In this document: positions 17,398 to 26,371 of the stretch, in pieces | Layout of the letters: every line of letters starts with the position of its first letter | Position numbering within the stretch: the stretch's first letter is position 1 | Source of the DNA: Caproicibacter sp002399225 | GTDB lineage: Bacteria; Bacillota; Clostridia; Oscillospirales; Acutalibacteraceae | Length of the DNA: 64,000 nucleotides | Reading direction: 5' to 3' | Assembly (NCBI GenBank): GCA_036756705.1 | Contig: DAIOKN010000009.1 | Span: forward strand, 19,785 to 83,784 | Position numbers and translations under genes: made by a program | The notes under the pieces: generated by a model | Told to the model about the DNA's origin: nothing | Database searches by the model: none | The model's input: the letters and a program-made list of their open reading frames with translations, nothing else

Positions 17398-18669
17398 ATG
17401 TTTGTCGATTATGCAAAAATCAAGGTAAAGGCCGGCGACGGCGGCGATGGGGCTGCCACTTTTCGCAGAGAAAAATATGTCGCGTCCGGCGGGCCGGATG
17501 GTGGCGACGGCGGACGGGGTGGCAATATTGTCTTTCAGGTGGATGAGAATCAGTCTACTTTATCCGATTTTCGCCGCCATAAAAAATTTGTGGCTGAAAA
17601 CGGAAAGAACGGTTCGGGAAAACGGTGCAGCGGCCACAGCGGAAAAGACCTTACGGTGCGGGTGCCGCGAGGCACGCTGGTGAAAGATGCCGCAACAGGA
17701 AGGCTGATTGCCGACCTTTCGGCGGACGAACCCCAGGTGATTGCAAAAGGCGGTCGTGGCGGATGGGGAAACTCCCACTTTGCAACGGCGACCAGGCAAA
17801 CGCCCCGTTTTTTTAAGCCGGGGCGTCCCGGAGAAGATTTGGAACTTCAGCTAGAATTAAAGCTGTTGGCAGACGTCGGGCTTGTCGGTTACCCAAACGT
17901 GGGGAAATCCACGCTGGTGTCCGTTGTCAGCGAGGCGAAACCTCAAATTGCCGATTACTCCTTTACAACCTTGACGCCGGTCCTCGGCGTAGTACGGCGG
18001 GGACCTGACCGGTCGTTCGTCATCGCCGATATCCCGGGGCTGATCGAAGGCGCAAACGAGGGTGCCGGTTTAGGGCATCAGTTTCTGCGCCATGTGGAAC
18101 GGTGCAGGCTGCTGGTCCACATCGTCGATGTATCCGGAAGCGAGGGAAGAGATCCGAAAGAGGACTTCCGGGTGATCAACTCCGAACTGAAAAAGTTCAA
18201 TCCGGAGCTGACAAAACGGCCAATGCTGGTGGTCGGTAACAAGTGCGATCTGGCCGATGAAAAGCAAATACACGATTTCGAAACGTTTGTGCGCAGTCAG
18301 GGGTATGAATTTTTTCCAATCATGGCAGCCATCCGCTATCAAGTGGAACCGCTCTTAAATCGGATTGACGAGCTGCTGCAAAAACTTCCTCCCATGGTCC
18401 GGTATCAGCCGGAGCCAGCTCCGCAACACACCTTAGAAGAGACCAAACCGAACAGCGTGAAAGTGGAGAATCAAAACGGCACTTATGTTGTGGAAGGGCA
18501 ATGGCTGATTCCAATTTTGCGTTCTGTCGATTTGGACGACGCGGATTCCCTCCGTTACTTTGAGCGTGTGCTGCTCCGCACCGGCGTGAATGATGCGCTG
18601 CGGAAGGCCGGTGTCTGCGAAGGGGACACCGTCAGCATTTATGGGATCGAATTTGAATATAGGGAGTAG
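17398..18669 (+). CDS. obgE: GTPase Obg/CgtA
   Basis: An essential GTPase of 50S assembly and stress signalling, 423 residues. It has a glycine-rich Obg fold at residues 1-158 (AGDGGDGAATFRREKYV), a GTPase domain with GYPNVGKST, DIPGLIEGA and NKCD, and the C-terminal OCT domain (about 350-423) found in Gram-positive members. AAAGGAG precedes the ATG. Start of obgE-mrnC-YitT. Confidence 0.97.
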   Translation: MFVDYAKIKVKAGDGGDGAATFRREKYVASGGPDGGDGGRGGNIVFQVDENQSTLSDFRRHKKFVAENGKNGSGKRCSGHSGKDLTVRVPRGTLVKDAATGRLIADLSADEPQVIAKGGRGGWGNSHFATATRQTPRFFKPGRPGEDLELQLELKLLADVGLVGYPNVGKSTLVSVVSEAKPQIADYSFTTLTPVLGVVRRGPDRSFVIADIPGLIEGANEGAGLGHQFLRHVERCRLLVHIVDVSGSEGRDPKEDFRVINSELKKFNPELTKRPMLVVGNKCDLADEKQIHDFETFVRSQGYEFFPIMAAIRYQVEPLLNRIDELLQKLPPMVRYQPEPAPQHTLEETKPNSVKVENQNGTYVVEGQWLIPILRSVDLDDADSLRYFERVLLRTGVNDALRKAGVCEGDTVSIYGIEFEYRE

Positions 18670-18671
18670 GA

Positions 18672-19079
18672 GTGTACCGGGTGAAACGATTTTTTGATGC
18701 TGACTGCGACCCAAAGCGGATGGGAGCTTTAACCCTGGCTTTTATCGGCGATGCGGTCTTTGAGGTATTCGTTCGCGAGAGGCTGGTCTGTCAGGCGGAA
18801 AGGCCGGTGTCTAAGCTTCACCGGGCCGCTGTCAAACAGGTTTGTGCCAAGGCGCAGGCCGGGTTTGTTCAAAAGCTGTTGCCGCTTCTGACCCAGGAAG
18901 AGCGGGAAATCCTTCGGCGTGGCAGGAATGCGCACAGCAACCACGTTCCAAAAAATTCGGAACCCGCAGAGTACCACGCCGCAACCGCCTTTGAAGCATT
19001 GTTCGGATATCTGTATCTCAGCGGGGAGTTGGACCGTCTGAGGGAACTGTTCCAGACCGTCTGCGAAGGAGAGGGGTGA
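18672..19079 (+). CDS. mrnC: Mini-ribonuclease 3
   Basis: A 135-residue RNase III-like catalytic domain without a dsRNA-binding domain; matures 23S rRNA ends. It has LTLAFIGDAVFEVFVRE, RRGRNAHSNHVPKN and YHAATAFEALFGYLYLSGE, with the acidic catalytic residues retained (Asp and Glu in the first and last). GTG 18672 follows the obgE stop by two bases; GTG 18681, with GGAG eight bases upstream, is an equally plausible start. Confidence 0.92.
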   Translation: MYRVKRFFDADCDPKRMGALTLAFIGDAVFEVFVRERLVCQAERPVSKLHRAAVKQVCAKAQAGFVQKLLPLLTQEEREILRRGRNAHSNHVPKNSEPAEYHAATAFEALFGYLYLSGELDRLRELFQTVCEGEG

Positions 19080-19083
19080 CAAG

Positions 19084-20004
19084 ATGCCGCAACAGATGAA
19101 AGGCAGGGCAAAGGAGTTTTCGCTGGATTTGCTCCATTACACGGTAGCAAGCGTTTTGTACGCTTTCAGCGTTAGAATGTTTACTGCCCCGAACCACATT
19201 GCGCCCGGGGGCGTGACAGGGCTGAGCACGGTGATCAACTATCTGTCCGGCTGGCCGATTGGTATGGTGAGCCTTTTGTTTAATATCCCAATTTTCATTT
19301 GGGCTGTTTTGCAGATTGGTTATAAACTGGTTGGTAAAACCATTGTTGCAACGGTTTTTGTCGCAGTTGCCATTGATTTTCTCGCAGTCCCACCCTACCA
19401 TGGGAATCAGATGCTGGCGTCGATTTTCGGCGGTTTTCTGGAGGGCACAGGACTGTCGCTTGTCTTTATGCGCGGTGCGACAACAGGCGGCACGGATTTG
19501 ATTGCCCGTCTTCTGAACCGCAAGGTCCGCTTTGTCTCTATGGGAAAGCTGATGCTCTGCGTTGATTTCGTCGTTGTGGTAATTTCGGCTGTCGTTTACA
19601 AAAGCATGGAAAGCGCTCTGTACGCATTGATCGGTATCTTCGTTTCTACAAAAATGATCGACACCATTTTATATGGCACGGATGTCGGCACAGGAAAAGT
19701 AATGTTTATCATTTCAGAAAAAAACGAACAGATTGCTCAGAAAATCTTGGATAACGTGGAACGCGGCGTTACTTTCCTGAATTCCAAGGGCGCTTATACC
19801 GGCAGAAAAGGGGAAGTCCTTCTCTGCGCAGCGCGTCGGTACGAAGTGGTCAAAATCAAAGATATTGTCCGCTCGATCGACCGCAACGCTTTTCTAATTG
19901 TGGGAGACGCGGGGGAAATTACCGGCGAGGGTTTCCGGGAAGTACGGGCGGAAGATACGACCTTAAAAGAGCTGCTTCAGAACGCCAAGGAGAAAAAGAA
20001 GTAG
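19084..20004 (+). CDS. YitT family membrane protein
   Basis: A 306-residue protein of the YitT/DUF161 family with a C-terminal DUF2179 domain. Five to six hydrophobic helices span about residues 15-200 (including GGVTGLSTVINYLSG and RGATTGGTDLIARLL), and a soluble domain at about 215-300 carries GRKGEVLLCAARRYEV and the end EVRAEDTTLKELLQNA. The transported substrate or role is not established. It starts four bases after mrnC, in the obgE operon. Confidence 0.85.
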   Translation: MPQQMKGRAKEFSLDLLHYTVASVLYAFSVRMFTAPNHIAPGGVTGLSTVINYLSGWPIGMVSLLFNIPIFIWAVLQIGYKLVGKTIVATVFVAVAIDFLAVPPYHGNQMLASIFGGFLEGTGLSLVFMRGATTGGTDLIARLLNRKVRFVSMGKLMLCVDFVVVVISAVVYKSMESALYALIGIFVSTKMIDTILYGTDVGTGKVMFIISEKNEQIAQKILDNVERGVTFLNSKGAYTGRKGEVLLCAARRYEVVKIKDIVRSIDRNAFLIVGDAGEITGEGFREVRAEDTTLKELLQNAKEKKK

Positions 20005-20117
20005 CTTAGCAAGCTATAGATCACAGATGAAGTTTATTTGTATAAATTAGAACAATATTTTCAAAAATTTCTCAAAATATTTTGTCGAATTCCTTTAGCA
20101 CAATAGTGATTTAAACC

Positions 20118-20146
20118 TTGAAATTGCCTCTAAAAAATGATATAAT
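20118..20146 (+). promoter_or_regulatory. Sigma-A promoter for ilvE
   Basis: TTGAAA at 20118-20123, 17-base spacer, TATAAT at 20141-20146, 48 bases before the gene. No T-box or leader-peptide attenuator is visible. Confidence 0.8.
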
Positions 20147-20193
20147 AAACGTTAAATCTTTAAATCATTCATTGTGAAAGAGGGCTTTTAACC

Positions 20194-21264
20194 ATGCAGG
20201 AGATCACTGCGCAACTGAGCAAGCATCCGAAACAAAAGCCAGCCGATGAAGGCAAGCTCGGATTTGGCACAATCTTTTCGGATCACATGTTCGTGATGAA
20301 TTATGATGAAGGGGAAGGATGGCACAATCCGCGTATTCTACCATTCAGCAACATTAGCCTATCCCCGGCGGCGATGTGCCTGCATTATGGACAGTCCGTC
20401 TTTGAGGGTATGAAAGCTTACCGGGCCGTCAACGGTAAAATTCTGCTGTTCCGCCCGGATAAAAATATGGCCCGTCTCAATACATCCTGCGAGAGGCTCT
20501 GCATCCCGCTGATTGACGAGAAATTCGCAGAAAAAGCAATTGAAAAGCTGGTCTCGATCGAAAAAGACTGGGTTCCCCATGCGGAAGGTGCATCCCTTTA
20601 TATCCGTCCTTTCATCATCGGCATCGATCCGCATATCGGCGTGCATCCGGCGAAGCATCTTCTTTTTATCGTGCTGTGTTCTCCGTCCGGAAATTATTAC
20701 CCGGAAGGTTTAAATCCCGTCAAAATTTATGTGGAAACCAACTATGTGCGTGCGGTACGGGGCGGCATGGGCTATACCAAAACAGCCGGGAATTATGCCG
20801 CTTCCCTGAAAGCGCAGGATGAAGCGGAAAAGCAGCAGTACACTCAGGTCCTCTGGCTGGACGGCGTTGAGCGCAAGTACATAGAAGAAGTCGGAACCAT
20901 GAACGTCTTTTTTGTCATGAACGGCGAAGTGGTGACACCATCCCTTCAGGGTTCCATTTTGCCCGGCATTACGCGCATGTCTGCCCTTGAACTACTCCGT
21001 TCCTGGAACATGAAGGTCTCCGAGCGCAGAATTTCCATTCAGGAAGTCGCCGATGCTGCAAAAGGGGGCAGGCTCCAGGAAGCTTTTGGAACCGGTACGG
21101 CCGCTGTGATTTCTCCCATTGGGCATTTAAAATGGGGCGACGACATTATGGAAATCAACGATGGTAAAATTGGGCCGATTTCCCAGCGCCTGTATGATAC
21201 TCTGACCGGAATTCAGTGGGGAAAGATCAAAGATCCATTCGGCTGGACGGTAGAAGTAAAATAA
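20194..21264 (+). CDS. ilvE: Branched-chain amino acid aminotransferase
   Basis: PLP enzyme of fold type IV that transfers amino groups between glutamate and branched-chain 2-oxo acids. The 356-residue length and features match the BCAT type II group: SVFEGMKAYR, RPDKNMARLN, the PLP lysine in YTKTAGNYAAS, VGTMNVFFV and FGTGTAAVISPIG. AGAGGG provides the ribosome-binding site. It stands alone between a promoter and a terminator. Confidence 0.95.
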   Translation: MQEITAQLSKHPKQKPADEGKLGFGTIFSDHMFVMNYDEGEGWHNPRILPFSNISLSPAAMCLHYGQSVFEGMKAYRAVNGKILLFRPDKNMARLNTSCERLCIPLIDEKFAEKAIEKLVSIEKDWVPHAEGASLYIRPFIIGIDPHIGVHPAKHLLFIVLCSPSGNYYPEGLNPVKIYVETNYVRAVRGGMGYTKTAGNYAASLKAQDEAEKQQYTQVLWLDGVERKYIEEVGTMNVFFVMNGEVVTPSLQGSILPGITRMSALELLRSWNMKVSERRISIQEVADAAKGGRLQEAFGTGTAAVISPIGHLKWGDDIMEINDGKIGPISQRLYDTLTGIQWGKIKDPFGWTVEVK

Positions 21265-21281
21265 ACTCATTCATCTCTGAG

Positions 21282-21319
21282 AAAGCGGCGGCGTTCTTTC
21301 GCCGCCGCTTTTCTGTTTT
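21282..21319 (+). terminator. Rho-independent terminator after ilvE
   Basis: Perfect 12-bp G/C-rich stem AAAGCGGCGGCG (21282-21293) with CGCCGCCGCTTT (21300-21311), followed by TTCTGTTTT. Confidence 0.9.
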
Positions 21320-21345
21320 GACTAGATCGCTTAGGAGACTTTTTG

Positions 21346-22239
21346 ATGCGCAAGATTCAATTTGTTGTTCCTCCGGGTTTCGACGAAGTGAAGCTGGGAA
21401 ACTTTCTGCAAAAATCCTGCGGAGTTTCATCCCGACTGCTGGCAAAGCTGAAACGGGAACCGATTGGGATTATGGTAAACAGCCGCCATGCGATTACCGC
21501 CGACCTCCTTCGCGCGGGTGATTCCGTTCTACTTTGTATGCCGCAGGATGACAAAATTTTGCCGCCGGCAGACCTTCCTCTTTCTGTCCTTTATGAGGAT
21601 CGGGATCTGCTGGTTATTGATAAGCCTGCCGGCATGCCGATGTATCCTTCGCCGGGGCACGACCACGACAGTCTTGCAAACGCTTTTTCTAATTACTGTG
21701 CGGCGCATGGAGAACAAGCCGCCTTTCGGCCCGTTTACCGTCTGGACAGGGATACGACGGGGATTGTGGTCCTGGCCAAGCATTCTTACGCGGCCGCTCG
21801 GCTGTCCGGAAGAGTGAAAAAGACCTATCTTGCAGTCTGCGAAGGAGTGTTGAATGGAAGCGGAGCGATTGAAAAGCCAATCGGCATCAAAGAAGGCCAT
21901 CGGCTTCAGCGCACCGTCCGTCCGGACGGGGACTATGCGCTGACCCGATGGCGCAGCCTTTTTACCGGAAACGGGTACAGCCTGCTGGCCCTTTGGCTGA
22001 AAACAGGCCGAACCCATCAGATCCGCGTCCACCTTTCGGACTGCGGACATCCGCTGGCAGGCGATGATTTCTATGGCGGCAGCCTTTCCTTTCTGTGCAG
22101 GCAGGCCTTGCACTGCGCGGAAGTACGGCTGGATCATCCCGTGACAAAAAGGAGGCTTCGAATTGTGAAAAAGCCACCGAAAGACATGGAAGATTTAATC
22201 AGATGGATGCAACAATCTACACAAGAAAAATTTGAATAA
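21346..22239 (+). CDS. RluA family pseudouridine synthase
   Basis: A 297-residue RNA pseudouridine synthase with an N-terminal S4-like segment (about 10-70), the catalytic motif YRLDRDTTGIVVLAK containing the conserved Asp, and the C-terminal KTGRTHQIRVHL signature. AGGAG lies nine bases before ATG 21346. The exact RNA target (an RluC/D-type 23S site is usual) cannot be told from sequence alone. Confidence 0.92.
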   Translation: MRKIQFVVPPGFDEVKLGNFLQKSCGVSSRLLAKLKREPIGIMVNSRHAITADLLRAGDSVLLCMPQDDKILPPADLPLSVLYEDRDLLVIDKPAGMPMYPSPGHDHDSLANAFSNYCAAHGEQAAFRPVYRLDRDTTGIVVLAKHSYAAARLSGRVKKTYLAVCEGVLNGSGAIEKPIGIKEGHRLQRTVRPDGDYALTRWRSLFTGNGYSLLALWLKTGRTHQIRVHLSDCGHPLAGDDFYGGSLSFLCRQALHCAEVRLDHPVTKRRLRIVKKPPKDMEDLIRWMQQSTQEKFE

Positions 22240-22265
22240 TGTTTCAATTTAATCTCATAAGATAC

Positions 22266-22294
22266 TTGAATTATGAATAATTATGCGATATAAT
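22266..22294 (+). promoter_or_regulatory. Sigma-A promoter for the amino-acid ABC transporter
   Basis: TTGAAT at 22266-22271, 17-base spacer, TATAAT at 22289-22294, 49 bases before the binding-protein gene. Confidence 0.75.
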
Positions 22295-22343
22295 TAACTT
22301 TAGTCATTCAATCATTGAACTTTAAATAAAGGGGTTGTTTGCC

Positions 22344-23201
22344 ATGAAAACAGGAAAGAAGATTGCGGCACTTTTCCTAGCGGTCGCCATGACCGCTTCT
22401 TTAGCCGCCTGTTCACAAACCAATAGCTCATCGGCAAGTGGGACGAAATCACAGGCTTCCGCCAAAACGAATTCGGCCGGCGCTTCTTCCACAGCATCTC
22501 TCGAAGCCGTAAAAACTGTTAAAAGCGGCGTGCTCACGATGTCGACCAACGCGGAATTTGAGCCGTTTGAATACAAGGACAGTGGCAAAATAGTCGGCAT
22601 CGATGTGGAAATCGGCCAAAAAATCGCCCAAAAACTGGGCTTAAAACTGGAAATCAACGATGTCTCTTTTGACTCTCTCGCGATGGAATTGCAAACCAAC
22701 AAGGGTGACTTTGTCGCCGCCGGCTGGACCGAAGACCCGGATCGTGCAAAAAATGTTGATTTTTCCGACGTTTATTACAATGCTTCCCAGGCTATCATTG
22801 TGAAAAAGGGCAGCGCAATTCAGAAGACCGCCGACTTAAAAGGTAAAACTGTCGGTGTGCAGGGAGGAACTACTGGCGATACTTACTGCACGGATGAAGA
22901 CGGAAAAAGTGCTGTCAAGGTTGGTACTGTAAAACGTTTTAACAAAGGCTCTGATGCAATCTCGGATCTGATCAACGGCAGAATCGACGCTGTGGTCATT
23001 GACGATTTTCCGGCAAATAAATTTGTTGAGAAAAATCCGAGTAAAATTGTAAAGCTGAATCAGCCTCTGACCAATGAACAGTACGCAATCGGTGTGAAAA
23101 AAGGAAATAAAGCTTTGCTGAATGAGATCAACAGCGTACTGAAAGAAATGAAATCAAACGGAGAACTGGAGCAGATCGTCGAGAAATATAAAAAGGATTA
23201 A
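22344..23201 (+). CDS. Amino-acid ABC transporter, substrate-binding lipoprotein
   Basis: A 285-residue solute-binding protein of family 3 (SBP_bac_3). The signal peptide ends in a lipobox (ASLAAC), so Cys22-23 would be lipidated; a Ser/Ala-rich linker follows. The binding fold shows EFEPFEYKDSGKIVGIDVEI, VAAGWTEDPDRAKNVDFSD and KTVGVQGGTTGD, typical for polar amino acids such as glutamine, arginine or cystine. Specificity cannot be assigned. Downstream permease and ATPase complete the importer. Confidence 0.92.
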   Translation: MKTGKKIAALFLAVAMTASLAACSQTNSSSASGTKSQASAKTNSAGASSTASLEAVKTVKSGVLTMSTNAEFEPFEYKDSGKIVGIDVEIGQKIAQKLGLKLEINDVSFDSLAMELQTNKGDFVAAGWTEDPDRAKNVDFSDVYYNASQAIIVKKGSAIQKTADLKGKTVGVQGGTTGDTYCTDEDGKSAVKVGTVKRFNKGSDAISDLINGRIDAVVIDDFPANKFVEKNPSKIVKLNQPLTNEQYAIGVKKGNKALLNEINSVLKEMKSNGELEQIVEKYKKD

Positions 23202-23235
23202 AGTTGCCGTCTTGTCGTGACGAATCAAAAAGCAG

Positions 23236-23292
23236 CTGAAAAACTTGCAGGGCCGCGGAGGATATTTCGCACCCTGCATATGCTGTTTTCAG
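23236..23292 (+). other. Intercistronic stem-loop between binding protein and permease genes
   Basis: CTGAAAA (from 23236) pairs with TTTTCAG (23286-23292), and inside it TGCAGGG (23246-23252) with CCCTGCA (23272-23278). No T-run follows, so it is more likely an mRNA-stabilising hairpin that keeps binding-protein expression above permease levels than a full terminator. Confidence 0.6.
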
Positions 23293-23305
23293 AGGGAGAA
23301 TCTGC

Positions 23306-24058
23306 ATGAATCCACTTTTAAACGTACTGGCCCCGGGCCATTTTAATTTTACGCTGTCATTTTTTTCTTCGCTGTCTGATCAATTTTACCAATGCTTTAT
23401 CTATAAAAGCCGTTACCATTACATTACGGATGGTTTAAAAAACACCCTGATCATCACCTTGTTTGCCGTTTTGCTCGGTGTCATTTTAGGCACCATCGTC
23501 GCTGTGATCCGGGCCACCCATATCGATAACCCCAAAAGGCTTAAAATTGCCAATGGAATCTGCACTTTGTATTTAACCGTTATCCGCGGAACGCCGGAAC
23601 TGGTCCAACTGATGATTATGTATTATATCATTCTAAGCCCAATCGGGCTCAGTGATATTACCTCGGCTATTTTGGCCTTTGGGATCAACTCGGGTGCCTA
23701 TGTTGCAGAAGTGATCCGAAGCGGAATTCAGTCTGTCGACCGCGGGCAAATGGAAGCCGGCCGGTCTCTGGGCTTGAGCCAGAAAACAACGATGACAAAA
23801 ATTGTTTTTCCACAGGCGCTGAAAAATGTTCTGCCCGCCATTGGAAACGAATTTATTACTCTGCTGAAAGACACCTCCATTGCCGGATACATCGGCATTC
23901 AGGAACTGACCAAAGGCGGCGACACGATCCTCAGCATCACATATCTTCCGTTTATGCCTCTGCTGATGACGGCTGCGGTATATTTGGTTATTGTCATTGG
24001 TTTGACTTCGGTTCTGACCCGTTTCGAAAGGAGGCTGCACAGAAGTGATTACCGTTAA
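23306..24058 (+). CDS. Amino-acid ABC transporter, permease
   Basis: A 250-residue polar-amino-acid permease (HisM/GlnP type). It has the TM1 opener YITDGLKNTLIITLFAVLLG, the RGTPELVQL segment, and the EAA loop EAGRSLGLSQKTTMTKIVFPQALK that contacts the ATPase. Five to six hydrophobic helices. GAGGGAGAA precedes the ATG. The end overlaps the ATPase gene by 14 bases. Confidence 0.93.
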   Translation: MNPLLNVLAPGHFNFTLSFFSSLSDQFYQCFIYKSRYHYITDGLKNTLIITLFAVLLGVILGTIVAVIRATHIDNPKRLKIANGICTLYLTVIRGTPELVQLMIMYYIILSPIGLSDITSAILAFGINSGAYVAEVIRSGIQSVDRGQMEAGRSLGLSQKTTMTKIVFPQALKNVLPAIGNEFITLLKDTSIAGYIGIQELTKGGDTILSITYLPFMPLLMTAAVYLVIVIGLTSVLTRFERRLHRSDYR

Positions 24059-24779
24059 AAATCTTTATAAAAGCTTTCACACGCTGGAAGGGGACATTGA
24101 AGTTCTGAAAGGGATTAACCAGGAGATTGAAAAAGGAGAAAAAGTCGTTATTATTGGGCCTTCCGGCTCTGGAAAAAGCACCTTTCTCCGCTGCCTCAAT
24201 CTGCTGGAGCAGCCGACAAAGGGAGAAATCTGGTTCGAAGGGCAGCAGATCAACACCCAAAAATGCGATATCAATCGCCACCGCAGAAAGATGGGCATGG
24301 TATTCCAGCATTTTAATCTGTTCCCGCATCTGACTGTCAGAGAAAACATCACTCTCGCCCCGGTCACATTGAAGCTGAAAACACAGTCTGATGCGGAGCA
24401 GCAGGCAAATAGTCTTCTGGAGCGGGTCGGACTTGTCAATAAAGCGGATGCTTACCCCAATCAGCTTTCAGGCGGGCAGAAACAGAGAATCGCCATCGTA
24501 CGCGCTCTAGCCATGGAACCGGATGTGATGCTGTTCGATGAACCGACCAGCGCACTTGATCCAGAAATGGTCGGGGAAGTGCTTCAAGTCATGAAAGAGC
24601 TTGCCGATGAGGGAATGACCATGGTTGTCGTGACCCATGAAATGGCTTTCGCCAAGGAAGTTGCCACGCGCGTCTTATTTATGGCGGACGGTCAAATCCT
24701 GGAAGAAGCCAAACCGGAGAAATTTTTTAATCACCCGCAAAATCCGCGGCTGAAAGACTTTTTGTCAAAGGTTCTTTAA
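24045..24779 (+). CDS. Amino-acid ABC transporter, ATP-binding protein
   Basis: A 244-residue ATPase of the GlnQ/HisP type. Walker A GPSGSGKST, Q-loop VFQHFNLFPHLT, signature LSGGQKQR, Walker B VMLFDEPTSALDPE and switch histidine VVTHEM are all intact. GTG start 24045, with GGAGG ten bases upstream, overlaps the permease gene. Last gene of the transporter operon. Confidence 0.95.
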   Translation: MITVKNLYKSFHTLEGDIEVLKGINQEIEKGEKVVIIGPSGSGKSTFLRCLNLLEQPTKGEIWFEGQQINTQKCDINRHRRKMGMVFQHFNLFPHLTVRENITLAPVTLKLKTQSDAEQQANSLLERVGLVNKADAYPNQLSGGQKQRIAIVRALAMEPDVMLFDEPTSALDPEMVGEVLQVMKELADEGMTMVVVTHEMAFAKEVATRVLFMADGQILEEAKPEKFFNHPQNPRLKDFLSKVL

Positions 24780-24790
24780 AACTCTTATAT

Positions 24791-24844
24791 CCTGTGTTAG
24801 AATGAGGAAAATGGTGAAAGCTGTTTTCCTCATTCTAACACAGG
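24791..24844. repeat. Perfect 21-bp inverted repeat
   Basis: 24791-24811 is the exact reverse complement of 24824-24844 (arms start CCTGTGTTAG), with a 12-base loop. It lies 12 bases after the transporter operon stop. No T-run follows the outer stem on either strand, though A4/T4 close the inner end. It may be a 3'-end stabiliser, an unusual terminator or the remnant of a small mobile repeat. Confidence 0.8.
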
Positions 24845-24910
24845 AGCGTCGGGCAGAAAACAATTTTAACGGGAAAATCAAAAATGCAAAACTTTTAGGG
24901 GATGGTGACA

Positions 24911-25789
24911 ATGCCCGCCGCGATCGCGCATTACTATCACGCACTTCAGGTCTGGAAACAAAACGGGTGGAAAGATTCTTCAAAATTCAAAGATGCTTTT
25001 CTTTGGGGGGCGCAAGGACCGGATTTTTTTTACTTTGACAGGATCCTCCAGCCTTGGAAAGAAAATCTTCGCGGAATCGGAAGTCGCCTGCATCGCGAAA
25101 AGCCGTCCCACCTTCTGAACGCAATGCGGAATTTTCAGACAAGTGAAGGAAATCAGGTCACAGAAGCCTATCTGTACGGGTTTCTATGCCATTACAGTTT
25201 GGATCGGACGGTTCATCCTTTCGTCTATTGGGATGTTTCCAATCTCCGGAAACTTTATCCGGGAAGGGGAGACGGCTTCCTCCATAACCAGACGGAATCC
25301 ATCTTGGACGGTATTCTTCTCCGTTCCGTCAACGGACAGCTTGCAAATGAGTTCGACCTGCGGCAAACCGTTCCCCGAAACCCGGAAGTTGAAAAAGCCA
25401 TCGCCCAGATGTATGCTTCTGTACTTGTTCGGCTTTATGGAAATTATGCTTCTCAAAAAGAGCTGCTGCGGGCCATGAAAGAATGCCGAAAAATCAGCGG
25501 ACTTCTCAGAGACCGCTGGATGATGAAAAAGCCGCTGGCGGAAGCGCTGGAAAGAATCCTGCACAGATATCTGTTTTCAAGCGCGATCCGCGGAATCAGT
25601 GAACCGGACGGATTTGATTATGCAAATGTGCTTCATTCTGAATGGGTCTGGCCGGAGAATTGCTTCACCCGCAGAACAGAAAGCTTTTTCGACCTGTTCC
25701 AAAACAGTATCCAGGAAAGCATCCAGTTTATTCATGCATGTAAAATTGCTAATTTTAGCGAGCTGACACAAAATATTTCATTTTGTTAG
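24911..25789 (+). CDS. Zinc-dependent phospholipase C-like protein
   Basis: A 292-residue protein matching the zinc-dependent PLC-like family (Zn_dep_PLPC) of Clostridia. Visible are PAAIAHYYHALQVW, the AQGPDFFYFDR segment and LYGFLCHYSLDRTVHPFVYW, whose His and Asp residues could bind metal. There is no signal peptide, so it is probably cytoplasmic and not a secreted alpha-toxin type enzyme; its substrate is unknown. ATG 24911 has AGGGGATGGTGA upstream and is preferred to ATG 24902. Confidence 0.75.
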   Translation: MPAAIAHYYHALQVWKQNGWKDSSKFKDAFLWGAQGPDFFYFDRILQPWKENLRGIGSRLHREKPSHLLNAMRNFQTSEGNQVTEAYLYGFLCHYSLDRTVHPFVYWDVSNLRKLYPGRGDGFLHNQTESILDGILLRSVNGQLANEFDLRQTVPRNPEVEKAIAQMYASVLVRLYGNYASQKELLRAMKECRKISGLLRDRWMMKKPLAEALERILHRYLFSSAIRGISEPDGFDYANVLHSEWVWPENCFTRRTESFFDLFQNSIQESIQFIHACKIANFSELTQNISFC

Positions 25790-25803
25790 GGAGGAAAAAG
25801 AAT

Positions 25804-26262
25804 ATGGAACGCATTGCCAGTTTTAGTGTCAATCATAACAAACTTTTTCCCGGCATTTACACTTCACGAATCGACGGTGACATCACGACTTACGATATCC
25901 GAATGAGAAAGCCGAATGTACCGCCTTACCTTTCCAATCCGGTGTTGCATACGATTGAACATTTGTTTGCAACTTTTTCAAGAAATTCAGCAATGAAAGA
26001 CCATGTAATTTATTTTGGTCCGATGGGGTGCCGAACGGGATTTTACCTTTTGCTCCGAAATACAGAGCCCACTGATGCTATCCGGCTGATTGTGGATACT
26101 TTCCGGCAGATAGCCGCATACACAGGCCCCATCCCGGGTGCGTCCGCCTCTGAATGCGGGAATTACCGGGAACATGATTTGCCAGGTGCTGTCCAGAAAG
26201 CAAAAGACTTTCTGCCGGTGATTGAAAACTGGACACCGGAGAATTTGAAGTACACCGTATAA
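25804..26262 (+). CDS. luxS: S-ribosylhomocysteine lyase
   Basis: Cleaves S-ribosylhomocysteine to homocysteine and DPD, the precursor of autoinducer 2. The 152-residue protein keeps the metal ligands His49, His53 (HTIEH) and Cys118 (ASECGNYREHD), catalytic Glu52 and Cys76 (GPMGCRTGF). GGAGG lies nine bases before ATG 25804. No mtnN (pfs) neighbour is present, so the detoxification partner must lie elsewhere. It follows the phospholipase-like gene by 14 bases. Confidence 0.96.
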   Translation: MERIASFSVNHNKLFPGIYTSRIDGDITTYDIRMRKPNVPPYLSNPVLHTIEHLFATFSRNSAMKDHVIYFGPMGCRTGFYLLLRNTEPTDAIRLIVDTFRQIAAYTGPIPGASASECGNYREHDLPGAVQKAKDFLPVIENWTPENLKYTV

Positions 26263-26286
26263 AATCAAAGAATTCTTTCGAAAGGG

Positions 26287-26315
26287 TTGCAAATTTGTAA
26301 CTTTTGTTATATGAT
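26287..26315 (+). promoter_or_regulatory. Sigma-A promoter for the M23 peptidase gene
   Basis: TTGCAA at 26287-26292, 17-base spacer, TATGAT at 26310-26315; the gene starts 57 bases downstream. Confidence 0.65.
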
Positions 26316-26371
26316 AGAGAGCATGAGTTACAAAATTGTAATTTATTGAACCATCGAAAGGATTTATTTTC

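Noticed and set aside
20005..20193. T-box leader upstream of ilvE
   Set aside because: The promoter lies only 48 bases before the start codon, too short for a T-box, and no T-box sequence is visible.
25804..26262. luxS suspected to be broken because of neighbouring unrelated genes
   Set aside because: All metal ligands and catalytic residues are present and the length is normal.
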